A DNA stretch of 64,000 nucleotides from Lepidostoma basale (lineage: Eukaryota > Arthropoda > Insecta > Trichoptera > Lepidostomatidae). Position 1 is the stretch's first letter, and the number at the start of each line of letters is the position of its first letter. The position numbers were made by a program, and so were the translations under genes. The stretch is from the NCBI GenBank assembly GCA_022606425.2, contig JAHDVF020000090.1, positions 434,001 through 498,000 of the forward strand. Reading direction: 5' to 3'. The notes below the pieces were generated by a model that was not told the DNA's origin, did not search any database, and worked only from the letters and a program-made list of their open reading frames with translations. Shown in pieces: positions 43,020 to 53,765 of this stretch.

Positions 43020-43470
43020 AGTTTAATTCTATTTATTCAAATACGAATCCACACAATGTAAAGCGACTTCACTGGGCCACTGGAAAAGGCAGAAATGCGA
43101 ATGTTTAGGTGGTTCGCTGGCGTATCGCTGAGAGATAAAATAAAAAGTTCACGCATTTGCGGTAGTCTGGGACTCACGGATATAAATAGTAAGCTAGAAA
43201 AAAGGCAGATAAGATGGTACGGGCATATAAAACGGAGACCACCAGACCACACAGTCAACAGAGTTCTGTCTGTGAATCTTCCTCGTCAACCATCCAGAAG
43301 AAGACCCAGAGAAGGCTTGAGTGAGGGTGATACTCAGAACCGTGCGAGATATAGCCTGAGATCGAGAAGAACCGACCCCGACAGTCAATACAGACGATGA
43401 GTTGGGATAGCGCCAGGAAGAAGAAGATTCAAATACGAATCCACAAAAAAAGTGTGGACGGATATAGAAA
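43020..43470 (+). repeat. Repeat tail motif interrupted by an RTE insertion, 19-nt direct repeats
   Basis: ATTCAAATACGAATCCACA occurs exactly at 43035-43053 and 43427-43445. It is part of the 3'-tail motif of foldback families (compare 18495-18540). Outside the insert the motif continues as TAATTCTATTT on the left and GTGTGGACGGATATAGAA on the right. The insert is the RTE fragment described separately. Confidence 0.75.
43054..43426 (+). mobile_element. RTE-like LINE 3' fragment with (GAA)n tail
   Basis: The frame to about 43400 reads LEKAEMRMFRWFAGVSLRDK, then RGSLGLT-like ICGSLGLTDINSKLEKRQIR, WYGHIKRRPPDHTVNRVL, RRRPREGLSEGDTQNRARYS and stop at 43398-43400, followed by GGAAGAAGAAGA. AEMRMLRW...R..RWYGH is the RTE C-terminus. 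The duplication at 43035 / 43427 bounds it. Confidence 0.75.
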
Positions 43471-44777
43471 AAATACTCAATTTATTTCATATGAAATAAT
43501 ATTTAACAATGATTATTTACAGAAAAACAAATTACTTTAATGACTTTACATATAAAAAAAGTCCACAAAAGTACCGAAAAAACTTTAACAAAGTTTAATC
43601 ATGATGCACAGACTTGATATATTAGAAAGAGGTTTGTGTTATCCGCAATTAGATAATCCTAAATAAACACAGGCACATACACTCGTAATACATTCGCGAC
43701 GTTAATTAATCAAAGTTGGTGAGAAAATCATAGGTCGAGTGTCGAGCGCCTCGCTTGCCTGGGTGTAAATGTTTAACGCAAGTTCATCTGCGAACCAAAG
43801 CTCGGGATGATGGGAAGCTGAGTGAAGTGTAAATCATCCTGATCTCCCCCGCCCCTCCACACCGGCCCCTAACTCCTACACGTTAATTGCAGGAGGGGGT
43901 AGCTCATGTCTCACCTAGTAACTTCGCAATTCCTGTTCCTGGAGCAGTCATTACCGCACACCAGATTAGCGGTGGAAATAGTATTGCGGCATATATAATA
44001 CTATTTAAATCATTACTATAACAATAAGTGGGTTAGCATACCGACAATTATTATATATTGGTTTCAAATGTTTGACTTGTCCAGTATTAAAAATATATTT
44101 ATAAAAGAAAAATCAATTAAAAATCTATCATATTATAAACATCCCAGGAGAATTTAAAAAAATACTTTTCGAAATTGCCATGTTTTTGTATGATAAGTGA
44201 AACAGTTGATGTCATCGAAAAATATAACTAAAACATTGTCTCCAGGTAAATTTGATTGTGAATACAATTATAACATTTAAATTCATGTTTACATTAAAAT
44301 TTGTTAAAAATATGTCACTAAAATCGTGTAAATTAAAATTCCAACAGTTCAGACCGAGTCCTCTGAAGAGGTATTTATACCCTACAGTAAACGGGTAATC
44401 ATACTATTCCTGCAGACAACGAGTTAAGATAATCACTTTCCCAGCAATGTAAAGCCGATATAAATTAAATTTTCAATGATACTCGAAACTGTTTACAAAA
44501 GAGAAATATACCAATTTGAGTGGACTTCATTTTGCTATCAATTTTACTTGTTATAAAACCAACATTTAAATAGTATGACTTTTCTAAATTAAGATTAACT
44601 ATAGAAAGAAAAACTAATATTAAAAAGATAAATAAAACTTTTATAAACAGTATTATTATTTTGAAATATAAATTAGAATTATTTTTAAAACAAGAACTAA
44701 AATAGTTATAATAATACCTGATTATTTTATAAATGGTCAGAAAGTAATCAGGCAAGAAAATATCTTTAGAAACAGTT
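43471..44777. other. No gene recognised
   Basis: AT-rich, with a C-rich block at 43840-43900. The 96-codon minus frame at 44465-44755 is compositionally biased (F, I, K, N rich) and is not supported as a gene. Confidence 0.35.
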
Positions 44778-44813
44778 GCGCCCTTGAGTTGATGACATCA
44801 CAAAAAAGGTGCT
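44778..44813. repeat. 36-nt repeat, copy 2
   Basis: GCGCCCTTGAG, TTGATGACATCA, CAAAAAAGGTGCT. Same length and ends as 21338 and 47006, with a few substitutions. Confidence 0.65.
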
Positions 44814-44993
44814 TTAAGTGTATTCTTATTATATTTTGATGATGTAAATATTTATATGTTAAGACTTCCAATACAGACAAATATTACATTTCATGTAACA
44901 TATGAACTCGTGGAGATAGTGCTCATACATACACACACAGAGTAATTGCCGCGTTGATAGAGAGAGTTTTATCTTCAATATTCACTCTCTGAT

Positions 44994-44997
<4 letters not shown>

Positions 44998-45041
<44 letters not shown>

Positions 45042-45051
45042 CACACACACA
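44998..45051. repeat. (CA)n microsatellite
   Basis: About 20 CA units at 44998-45037, then an imperfect continuation with ACTCACACACACA to 45051. Confidence 0.95.
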
Positions 45052-45334
45052 AGTCAATATTGGGATTTACTTAGTCGCTGATGGACAATACTCCGGAATA
45101 AGGTCACCGTGGTCGCGTACTGGACACTTCTGGAGGATAATGTCAATTTAAAAAATATGTTTCAAACAGTTAATCAAATATCGGCTATTTAGTTTATAGC
45201 TAAGTATGATTTTAATTTCAAATATAATATTAAAAAATAATTTGTACAGAAATATATATTTTTTGAATTTTTTAGAAAGTATATTTAATTAAATCCATTG
45301 ATTTTACTCAAATCTCTTGATGGGAGTTCATTTG

Positions 45335-45465
45335 AAATAATAATTAAATGAAACGATGTTAATAAGAACTACTTCTACTCTGTCGTCGACGCCAGTGAGC
45401 GCGGCGAAACCGGTCGCAGTCCAAATAAAGACAAAAATGGAAGTATTTCTTAAAAAATATTGTTC
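45335..45465. repeat. Foldback family E, one arm collapsed
   Basis: AAACGATGTTAATAAGAACT, GTCGTCGACGCCAGTGAGCG, GGCGAAACCGGTCGCAGTCC, AAATAAAGACAAAAATGGAA. The second half is the reverse complement of the copy at 60835-60975. Non-coding. Confidence 0.6.
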
Positions 45466-45775
45466 CATTTAGTTATTACTATATTTATTTTATATTTGCC
45501 CAAAACTCTAAAAATATTAATAAGTAAGTTTAAGTATGTTAATTTCATTAAAATAATTAAAAAGAAATAAAAAAAACGGACACGTAGAAATGATTATTTA
45601 TATATATTTTAGATTGACTTATTTTCTAATATTGTATATTAGGTAAAAAGTATGATACAAACGTTGATTGCATATGTTGAAAATGTACTATATATGTGGG
45701 GCTATTGGGAAATTTCGTATTACAATTGTACGGAATTGCATATAATTGACGTGAATACGCGTTGAGTGTTTTCAG

Positions 45776-45959
45776 AATGTTTGCGACTAGCGGCGAAATT
45801 AGCGCGACTTGTCCCTACCGCCCCCTCCAAGTACTCGTGCGAGTACCCCCCCAAGTACAGCGCCCCGCGCGTCCAGCGGCGCCCATCCGGCCCACGAGGG
45901 GGCGCTATTCTCTGATGGCGCGGACGTCGCGACGTCTGAAAATGAAAGCTTTCACAAGG
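45776..45959 (+). other. Exon-like GC-rich island with splice consensus at both ends
   Basis: The acceptor TTGAGTGTTTTCAG ends at 45775 and the donor CACAAG|GTAGGT begins at 45960. GC content is far above the flanks. Three readings are partly open: an ATG frame (MFATSGEISATCPYRPLQVL); CLRLAAKLARLVPTAPSKYS leading to CEYPPKYSAPRVQRRPSGP and then a stop; and, after early stops, SSGAHPAHEGALFSDGADVA to the donor. None is clearly the true one. It may be a host exon, but no family is recognised. Confidence 0.35.
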
Positions 45960-46384
45960 TAGGTGCCTTTCAGCTAACTTTGTAAACAATGATTAAAGAA
46001 GTTAGAGAAATTGCGTGTTGATATAATACAATTTTTTTATGTTTGCGGCGTCAAAGGAATTTAAATTTATAGATGTAAAATAATAAAACACTTTATATTT
46101 AACCAATAAGTTATTGTATAATAAAATTAGAATTAATCACTTTTATACAACGTTATAAAAGTGTTTAATTCTTATTTAAAATATGTCAAATTACCAAGTA
46201 ATAGCTTCTTTTCAAAGTTTATTATATAATAATTGAAGTCAACTAGTTTCGCTTGTACCAAAGCTTTACAAGGGAGATATAATTACATATAATATTATAT
46301 AAAATTACATTAAAAGGAATTTGTCGAACATAATGTATTTATATATATATACGTATATTTTTATACAAATTAGCTAAGGGTAGA

Positions 46385-46590
46385 AAAAACCCACCTCCTT
46401 CGACTGATATTAATGGGTAAAATGGAGGGACGTCGGAGAGTTGGCAGAAGACAGCTATTTTGGGTGCGGAACATTAAAGATTGGACAGGAATTACAAGAG
46501 CTTAGAACTTTTTCCAAGTGGCGCAGGACAGAGATGCCTTTGCTGCAGTGATCGCCTACGTTGGGGGATCTGACATGGCACCGAAGGTAA
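46385..46590 (+). mobile_element. RTE ((GAA)n subfamily) 3' fragment
   Basis: LILMGKMEGRRRVGRRQLFW, VRNIKDWTGITRA and FQVAQDRDAFAAVIAYVGGS in frame. It matches 9400-9590 and 3700-3900. It ends at ATGGCACCGAAGG with no long tail. Confidence 0.7.
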
Positions 46591-46640
46591 TTTTACAAGT
46601 CATTAATATTTTTAATTTCCTGTTATCAAAAAATATTTTT

Positions 46641-46720
46641 GTTTCTTCTTCTTTTAGTGTCATGTCAGGTTCTCCCGCCGTTGACTATCACTAGATATTA
46701 GGCGTCTCTGTCACTGGAAT
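46641..46720 (-). mobile_element. RTE ((GAA)n subfamily) 3'-end fragment
   Basis: TTTCTTCTTCTTTTAGTGTC, ATGTCAGGTTCTCCCGCCGT is the reverse complement of the 3' terminal 80 bp of the same subfamily, in head-to-head contact with 46385-46590. Confidence 0.6.
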
Positions 46721-47523
46721 GGCCCCATTTTTGTATAAGCAGTTTAATTTGAAGTCAGAAGATAATGACTATGGTTTGAATGACGTATATTTTGACGGCT
46801 CCACTACCAGCGCCTTCCCCTGCCCCAGATGCCCCAGATTGTGTGGGTCCAGGATTGGGCTCTTTAGCCACATGGGGACCCACGACCTTGATGGACAGTC
46901 TTTCTTGGACACTTGGGATAGCCGATGATGATGATAATGAGTTTGAGAAAATTGACAAAAAAAACCTCTTAAAATTGACAAATAATTCTTCAACAGGTCA
47001 TATTAGCGCCCTTGAGGTGAGCTATTCACGAAAACGGCGCTATACAAATTAGCCTAATTATTATTATTATTATATTAGGTAGGAAAAGTTGAATCATAAT
47101 ATTATATTGAATGATCGCGTTAAAATAGTTTAACAGATAAAATAGATATTAATTCATTCTAATTCGATCATATTTGCTTATATCATTGTTCAAGAAACAA
47201 TAAATAAAATTCAAATTCTTGAATAGCGCATCTCTGCGATTTAAAATTAAAAATTTTCAGTACCTAGTAGGTATTGATTATTTGAAATTTTGTGAGAAGT
47301 TTTGACAAGTATCCATACCGGTGCTGTAGGTATTTGCCATTTCCTCGTACTTCTTGATTAAAATGTCGCCCTACATAGAGCCTCTTTTATCCCTGATAGG
47401 ACGTATTTCCCTTTGGCCGCCGCTTGCTGCTACCTGGCGGCTGTCTCCGTGTGGAGGTTGACCCGGTTTTAATTACTTGGTGATGGGGAGATTAGGGGAT
47501 AGGGTGAGCGCTGCCCTATTACG

Positions 47524-47524
<1 letters not shown>
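46721..47524. other. No gene supported
   Basis: Both strands have open frames across 46719-47052 (CPRCPRLCGSRIGLFSHM on plus resembles a C2H2 finger), but the GC block is short and no splice pair is evident. The 36-nt repeat at 47006 lies inside it. The finger-like CPRCPRLCGSRIGLFSHMGT reading may be a decayed RTE-associated segment. Confidence 0.3.
47006..47041. repeat. 36-nt repeat, copy 3
   Basis: GCGCCCTTGAG, GTGAGCTATTCA, CGAAAACGGCGCT, preceded by A so that AGCGCC and GGCGCT are inverted ends. Confidence 0.7.

Positions 47525-47592
<68 letters not shown>
47525..47592. repeat. (CA)n microsatellite
   Basis: About 34 uninterrupted CA units. The antisense frame over it is a (VC)n artefact. 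Confidence 0.97.
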
Positions 47593-47593
<1 letters not shown>

Positions 47594-49394
47594 CACGATC
47601 CTTCATAGTAGTTACTAGGCTGTCACGTGCTTTAGTAAACGTAAAATATTTATTCGCGTTGAAAGGAATTCTCGCATTGTTTACTAAAGTTAGAATGCTG
47701 TAATCACAAGATATTTTTTTCTTTAAAAACATGCAGTTTGTTATCGGTCTCAACATAATAACCAATTAAAATGTTTGGTATTTAATCTATTCAGGAAAAT
47801 GGAACAACTCAATAGTCCCTAATTGTAATCGCTACAAATATTATTAATTTTCTTATTATAACGTAAAATATATGCTTTTGACAACCTTAAGGCGTTAACA
47901 CTGTAGAATTTCATGAAAACATGTATTATGAATGAAAACACTGTGTTTTAATGGATAATAATTCGTCAAAATAGCTGTGTTAAAATTTATGGAAGATCTC
48001 ATAGAATAATCGATTGATTTATATGGAAATATATGATAATTATAATATAACATCAACCTCTTGGTCGCTGCTAATTGTCATATTGAATGATATTAATTTG
48101 AGTTATCTTTAAGTTGAGCTATTTTATCCATAAACTTGTCAAGACAGATGTTTATCAATCAACGTTGACATCAAAAAGTATTAAAATCAACTGGATTGAC
48201 CTGATTAGAACAGTTATCAAAACAATTTCATAAGCATAAAATTAATGAATAATAGATTTTAATATGACAATTGTCTTTTGAATTAAAATAATATTTAAGT
48301 ATCATAGCGTTTCCGAATATAGTGGATATTCCAAAACAGACACGTATTCCATTTCTTCTATATCATTTCGAATAAAGCACTTTATTTGTGGTATGGCATT
48401 ATTAAAAATAATATTAAAACATATTTATTAGTTTTTACACCACTTTCTATTTGTAAAAACGAACCGAATTTGCTCCCGCCGGAACTTACTCCCGTCAGGG
48501 TTACACTGTTTCTATATTCTGTATTATGACTTCGAAATTCGCCATCACCTTGTTTGTGGACTCACATTTGAACATTTTATTTAAGAATAATTGTACTATC
48601 ACAATATATTATTGGACTTTTCACGAGTAAGTTTTGGGCAACAGATATTTTTCTTCAGCGTACTTTAAAAAAAAATTCTTTAAATAGTGCGAGCATACTT
48701 TACGCAAGAAGGAGGATGCGGAATTCAGTATCAAATGTCGAAGTCTTATTCATTTCGGTTTTCAAGTTTCGGGTTATTAAATATTCCTCTTATGGTTTTA
48801 TATTCGGTTCACACGCGAGTGCGATTTGATTAAGAAGTCTTAAGTCCTTTTAGTGTGTGTGAAGAGACATACCTGAATGATTATAAAGGATGTTTTACAA
48901 CGAATGCAAGAATTAATGTTGTTATTTGAAATTTCATGGTATGTAAGAATGGTCACCACCCCTTAGGGGCTTGCCCGCGTTACGAGTTCTAGATTATACA
49001 ATGCGAGGAGGAAGGAAGGACAAAATAAAAATTTACTGCGAAATGTATAGATTTATCGTTGTTTCGAAATCTCCCTTATGTTTAATGCCAGACGCCTGTT
49101 TCATCCTCGTAAAGTGAAATTCTTCCGTGTACTTTTTAATAGAGCAATTTGTTCTGAAACTTCGTGCCAGTTGAATTATTGAGCACTTTACACTCAGCAC
49201 AGACTTTATAAATTTAATTTAAAATTGCATACCGGATGTGCTTCACATATTGTCTAACTGCTATATTTTATACCAATACATACGTACACGCTTCAAAATA
49301 TCAAAACACGATTGCTCCATTGCAATATCAATTTATAACATATTTGTCTGTTTGTGGAAGCAAACCCTAGAATTATAATTAATATGTTCATAAG
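47593..49394. other. No gene recognised
   Basis: AT-rich, non-repetitive at the level I can see. Confidence 0.35.
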
Positions 49395-49510
49395 TTAACG
49401 ATGTGAACGGAGCAGAAAGTAGAAGAATACCGGAGATAACGTGGTATGATCGGAGAAATCAATGTGCCAGCATGACACGTTGAATGAATATTGAAAGAAA
49501 AGTGTGTCAT
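49395..49510 (+). mobile_element. RTE (TTAG-type) fragment, short
   Basis: GTTAACGATGTGAACGGAGC and ATCAATGTGCCAGCATGACA correspond to the VNDVNGTRNRGRPRKTW and CMTRCMNVEEARE segments near 54615-54760. No tail. Confidence 0.55.
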
Positions 49511-50148
49511 CAAATTAAATTACATGTTTAAATCAGCTTTTATATAAATTTATTAGGGCCTAGTTTGGAGATAAGTATATACTTTATTAGATTTACACCA
49601 CCGCGACCATGTAACCGTACATTGCAAAAATCAATACACCCAACAAATGTTCTACTTATAAGATAAATTTACTAATAAGTAAGAAAAAAAACCTACTTAT
49701 TATCATAGAATAATATAGCGGCCTTGAAGCCGTGCTTTGCAAAGGAGAAAGCTCTTTTAAAGCTTCTATAAGTACATAAATACAGGTCCAGGAATAAAAG
49801 CTCGTTTCAAATTTCCGTAATGCTATTCTGCTAAACTTTCTTTCTCACTACGAGATTTTATTTCCTTCAATATTGAGTTCCGAGATTATTTTACGCGAAA
49901 TATTACTGCATACGAATAATATTATCATTTTATTCGTTTATTTGAAATATACATGTTCCGCTGTTTTTTCAGTTGGATACTTTACATAAAGCGTGTTAAG
50001 TAAACTGACTTTTTAAATGAAAATAGTGTTTCAAAGGAAATAACTAAGCCGCATTAATACTCTAGACCAGTATTTGATATTTAAATAATATATATTTAAA
50101 TATCGTGACGGATGCTGTAGAGACTTATACACTGTAAAAACCAAAGGA

Positions 50149-50454
50149 CTACTTAGAACTACTGAGATGATTCATAAAAACTCTCCGAGATTGTGTCCGT
50201 AACGTAGAAACAAAAAAAATGAAATAAAGGACATCCTTCGGTGGAGTAGATCCAAAAGAATATAATAGAGGGACCATGTAGCCACAATGGATAGTTATAG
50301 ACTCGCATATATGGTACAGCCGCTTACGAAATCTCCTCCGGACACTGTCCATCTGTAAGACTATCTTAGGAATGGAGGGATAGTTGGACCTTATCATCTC
50401 AGGATACATGATTTTTGTGTCAATCGTCAGATTTATTAACCGTCGCGTTGCCAT
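50149..50454 (-). other. Unrecognised 101-codon open frame
   Basis: Reads MATRRLINLTIDTKIMYPEM, IRSNYPSIPKIVLQMDSVRR, RFRKRLYHICES. Its first codons lie inside the left copy of an inverted repeat (50436-50470) whose partner is near 51000-51030. It may belong to a decayed transposon. No family recognised. Confidence 0.25.
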
Positions 50455-51030
50455 GTGGTCAATTGAGTTTCCACTGCCAATTTAAAGTTGATTTTCTTAA
50501 AACCTATGGACCCTAATATTATAAAAAAAATTGTAATCCTCCATTAAAGTGTTCTCAATATTTCGTAATAAAAAAAAAGCAAAAAATTACTTCCTTCATC
50601 CCAAAAAAATTTTTTTTCTAAGACTGCCCTCACCTTCATTCGTGTTAAGGTAGAATTTGTTTTGCTAATATTTACAACTTTATCAAAAGTGACAAATACT
50701 TACTCGCTGTTTTGAACGTATTATAAATTATATGTTTGGCCTTTTCATAGGTACGTAATAATACCGACTGTGGACGGAAACGCAGCACGCAACTTAATAA
50801 TATCAGAACTGTGAAAATATTAATACTTTACCAAAAGGGACAAATATTAATACGTACTCGTTGTCTTGAACGTACTATACATTTTGCCTAGGTGCCTTTA
50901 TCATACGTAAAATCTCGTAAAGTTTCGCCCCGCCGGCCGCCGGCCACAAGACAAGTTTATACTTGGTGTCAGTCGCTCGTATGCTGTGACGCATTCTGAA
51001 ACTGAATTGACCACATGGGAGCGAGCGTTT
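50436..51030. repeat. Inverted-repeat-bounded segment with an internal tandem duplication
   Basis: CCATGTGGTCAATT at 50450-50463 and AATTGACCACATGG at 51006-51019 are exact inverses. The match extends imperfectly to about 30 bp (GAAACTCAATTGACCACATG versus GAAACTGAATTGACCACATG). Inside, a block with CAAAAGTGACAAATAC and TTGAACGTATTATA (50680-50760) recurs about 145 bp on (50830-50915). Confidence 0.55.
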
Positions 51031-51204
51031 TGTTTTGAACACGGTACGTTAAGGGTTAAAAGAAAAACAATAACGAGGAAGGTATTGGGTGAAAGCAGTA
51101 TACAGGTATAACGGGTTAAGGAAAATTAAATTGGATTACGCTGGTATCATTCATTTAATATATATTTTTCAACGTACAATATAACTTAATAATCTTTTTT
51201 ATAC

Positions 51205-51477
51205 AACCACGTGGCAAGCTCTATGACTGCACATGCCAAAAGTCCCGGGTTCAATTCCCAGCGATGGTAGTGTGATTGTTACACTATCTTTGGTCTTGCT
51301 TATAATTCACGTGACAATAAAATGACAATAGATTATCTACCTATCACATGTGATGAGGAACAATAATTTATTAGTTGTGTACAGTTATTGGGTTTATATT
51401 ACCTGCTGAATACACATGTGGAAAGCAATGGGAAACTATTACATTAATAAAAGGCCCAAGTGAAACCTTAAAAAAAC
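51205..51477 (+). mobile_element. tRNA-headed SINE, longest copy
   Basis: A B-box GGTTCAATTCCC at about 51248-51260, GTGTGATTGTTACACTATC, the body CACGTGACAATAAAATGACA and the 3' part CATGTGGAAAGCAATGGGAA with GGCCCAAGTGAAAC. It is a diverged relative of 18596-18838. The A box is degraded. Confidence 0.7.
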
Positions 51478-51575
51478 AGCAAAGATGTTAATTAACTTCA
51501 AACCTATCCCTAGGTTTGAAACTAAATAAAGATAAAATAAAAATAAAAGTATTTATTGATGCATTGTTTGTTGAA

Positions 51576-51726
51576 CAATGATGTAAAACTCCATATTAAA
51601 TAATGAATAAGAATGAAAACGTCAATTTCTAGAAGTTTTATTATATTTTATGGGAATGACATGTTTCGTCCTTCTAAGTCATTATCAAATGTTACATTGA
51701 AAACTGACGTTTTCATTCGTATTAAG
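51576..51726. repeat. Foldback family A with one arm deleted
   Basis: CAATGATGTAAAACTCCATA, GAATGAAAACGTC, CTAGAAGTTTTATTATATTT, GGGAATGACATGTTTCGTCC, then directly GAAAACTGACGTTTTCATTC. Most of the right arm is missing. Confidence 0.7.
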
Positions 51727-52333
51727 TATTTATTGATGCTTACAGTTTTAATTTGTTAAACTCTATTAAATAATTAATGTATTATAAAATGTAAGCTAAA
51801 ACAGAATCAATTGAGTTTTCATTATCTTGTACATTAGTTTAAAAAAAGATTTGAAGGTCTCGTTTGCTCGAAGAAATGATTCACATGTATACTTCTCTTG
51901 AGCAAGAAGTTAATAAATGTCAATTATCGTAAAAAGAAATAATTGTATCGCGTTGGTCTGGAAGGAAACAAATATGATATGATGAGGTTTGTATCGGCTT
52001 CCGATAATATTTCGCGCAGCCCCTCGAGACCTGGAGGGAATTACAGGCGGCCCGGCCCGGCCCGGACACGGCTCGTACACGACTAATTGAACGCCACAAG
52101 TGCCGCCCGCTCGTAGCCCCAGGGCTTAAATCCAATACCAATAATAATGGTTTACTTCATTGAACTGACAACTGACCTATTTCAATTCCCTTAGCCGAAG
52201 AAATTAAGACGAAGCGGTCTTCTATTTCCACTGATGCATCTCTAAGTCTATTTTTTAATTACTTCCATCATAAGTTGGATAGAATCGAAGCACTGGGAAA
52301 TTGTTAGTTCGTATATGTTGATAAAACCTGTTT
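51727..52333. other. No gene supported; GC-rich block at 52010-52130
   Basis: GGCCCGGCCCGGCCCGG lies within 52050-52066. A 73-codon minus frame crosses it without recognisable motif. Confidence 0.3.
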
Positions 52334-52477
52334 TTAGTATTTTATAGATTTGGTTCTATTTTCATCATACTCTTCAGATTGCCGGATGGCCTCAAACATC
52401 TCAATTTCTTCAGACTTTTTAAGGGATTCCTGATAACTTCGACATCTTAAAGAGTATTCATCATTTCGTATCCAGTC
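52334..52477 (-). other. Short protein-like open frame, unrecognised
   Basis: Forty-seven codons between two stops: DWIRNDEYSLRCRSYQESLK, KSEEIEMFEAIRQSEEYDEN, RTKSIKY. Charged and helical in character, unlike translated AT-rich filler. It may be a last exon or a transposon remnant. No acceptor is clear. Confidence 0.3.
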
Positions 52478-53400
52478 TTAGCACAGACTATTTTATCTAC
52501 AAATATGCAGTACCAACCTACCAATAGTGATGCCGGTGGGAAGATCGATTAAACTGCTGTTCTTGATGAAACAATGTTTGAAAGGAAAATACCCCAAATA
52601 TTGTAAAGTATTCAGCGTCGTACTTGTTTATATAAATGCTAAGTCGATGCATTAATGTATATTAATATTTGCAATATAGATGTCTATTTGGAAAATCTAG
52701 AATTCGAAATGTGATCTAACTGAAAGTTGAACATTGAAGTTCTCTCTGTGATATTTGGTTCTAATTAAATTTCCGATAAATGAGACAGAATAATAATGCA
52801 AAAAAGATTATATTAACCAGAAATATTTTGTTTGTCTCGCGGGAATACTTGGGACCACAATAGTTCAATTTAAAACTTATTATTTCGAATTATGGAAATT
52901 CACACAAAACTGGCTGTAAACTATTGTTGTAACTTCTGTAACGACTCGTGCTCTCGGGTGATACGGTTAATATGGTGCAGAAAAATACATAGAATTCTAC
53001 GACTTGTCGGGTCCTATGAGTCTCTTCGCGTAAGGTGAAATAGGGATGTTGTGAACACGGTATGTCTGCGATATCAACTTCATTCATTTATTAGCAAACT
53101 ATTAATAATATTCAATTTCAAATAATTAAAAAACACCAAACAAATCTTATGATTTGTTTGTGCTACAATATATCCTTACGAAAAAATGTAAGTGCTATAC
53201 TCTTGGTTTTTGAATTTCGTGTTTAGTAACTGTATTTCTTTATTAGATTTACCGAAAAACTGCGTTGTTTGATTTCTTTTATAATGATCGAAGCACAACA
53301 ACATAGTACGCGCACTTTAAGAATCAAGAAGAAATCGTTCCAACATAGATAATCTACGCACATTAACGAGACACCATTATTATATCTAGAACTGAATCGA
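52478..53400. other. No gene recognised
   Basis: AT-rich DNA with no supported frame or repeat. Confidence 0.35.
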
Positions 53401-53408
53401 AGTAATCT

Positions 53409-53602
53409 AATTAATACGAATGATCTGTTTTCATAAGAGAAGTTTTATAATAATATATGAGAATGACATTTTTCGCCTTGCTAATGCATTGTCCAATATT
53501 TGATAATGCCTTGCTAAGGTGAAACATGTAATTTTCATAAAATATAATAAAACTTCGAGAAAATCGTCGTGTTCATTCGTATTAATTATCTAAACGGAGT
53601 TT
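53409..53602. repeat. Foldback family A, good copy
   Basis: AATTAATACGAATGATCTG / TTCATTCGTATTAATTA ends. Arms: AGAAGTTTTATAATAATATA, GAATGACATTTTTCGCCTTG, then GATAATGCCTTGCTAAGGTG, AAACATGTAATTTTCATAAA. The outer block CGGAGTTTCGCATAAT is present on the right. Confidence 0.75.
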
Positions 53603-53765
53603 CGCATAATTGATCAACGAATAATAAATAATGATGAGTTATCATTTGTGAAACGAATATGAATCCAGTTTACATTTTGCTGAAACTATCGAAGTTTTTG
53701 GACCAGTTTAAAAAAATATTTATATATTGGGACTTGGGGAGCATTATAATTATTATAATTAATTA

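Noticed and set aside
44465..44755. 96-codon minus frame
   Set aside because: Composition is F, I, K, N, Y only, as expected from AT-rich DNA.
46719..46928. C2H2 zinc-finger-like frame (CPRCPRLCGSRIGLFSHM)
   Set aside because: A single imperfect finger-like string in a short frame with the opposite strand equally open. Often seen in decayed RTE neighbourhoods; not supported as a gene.
47469..47765. 98-codon minus frame with a long VCVCVC run
   Set aside because: Produced by the (CA)n microsatellite.
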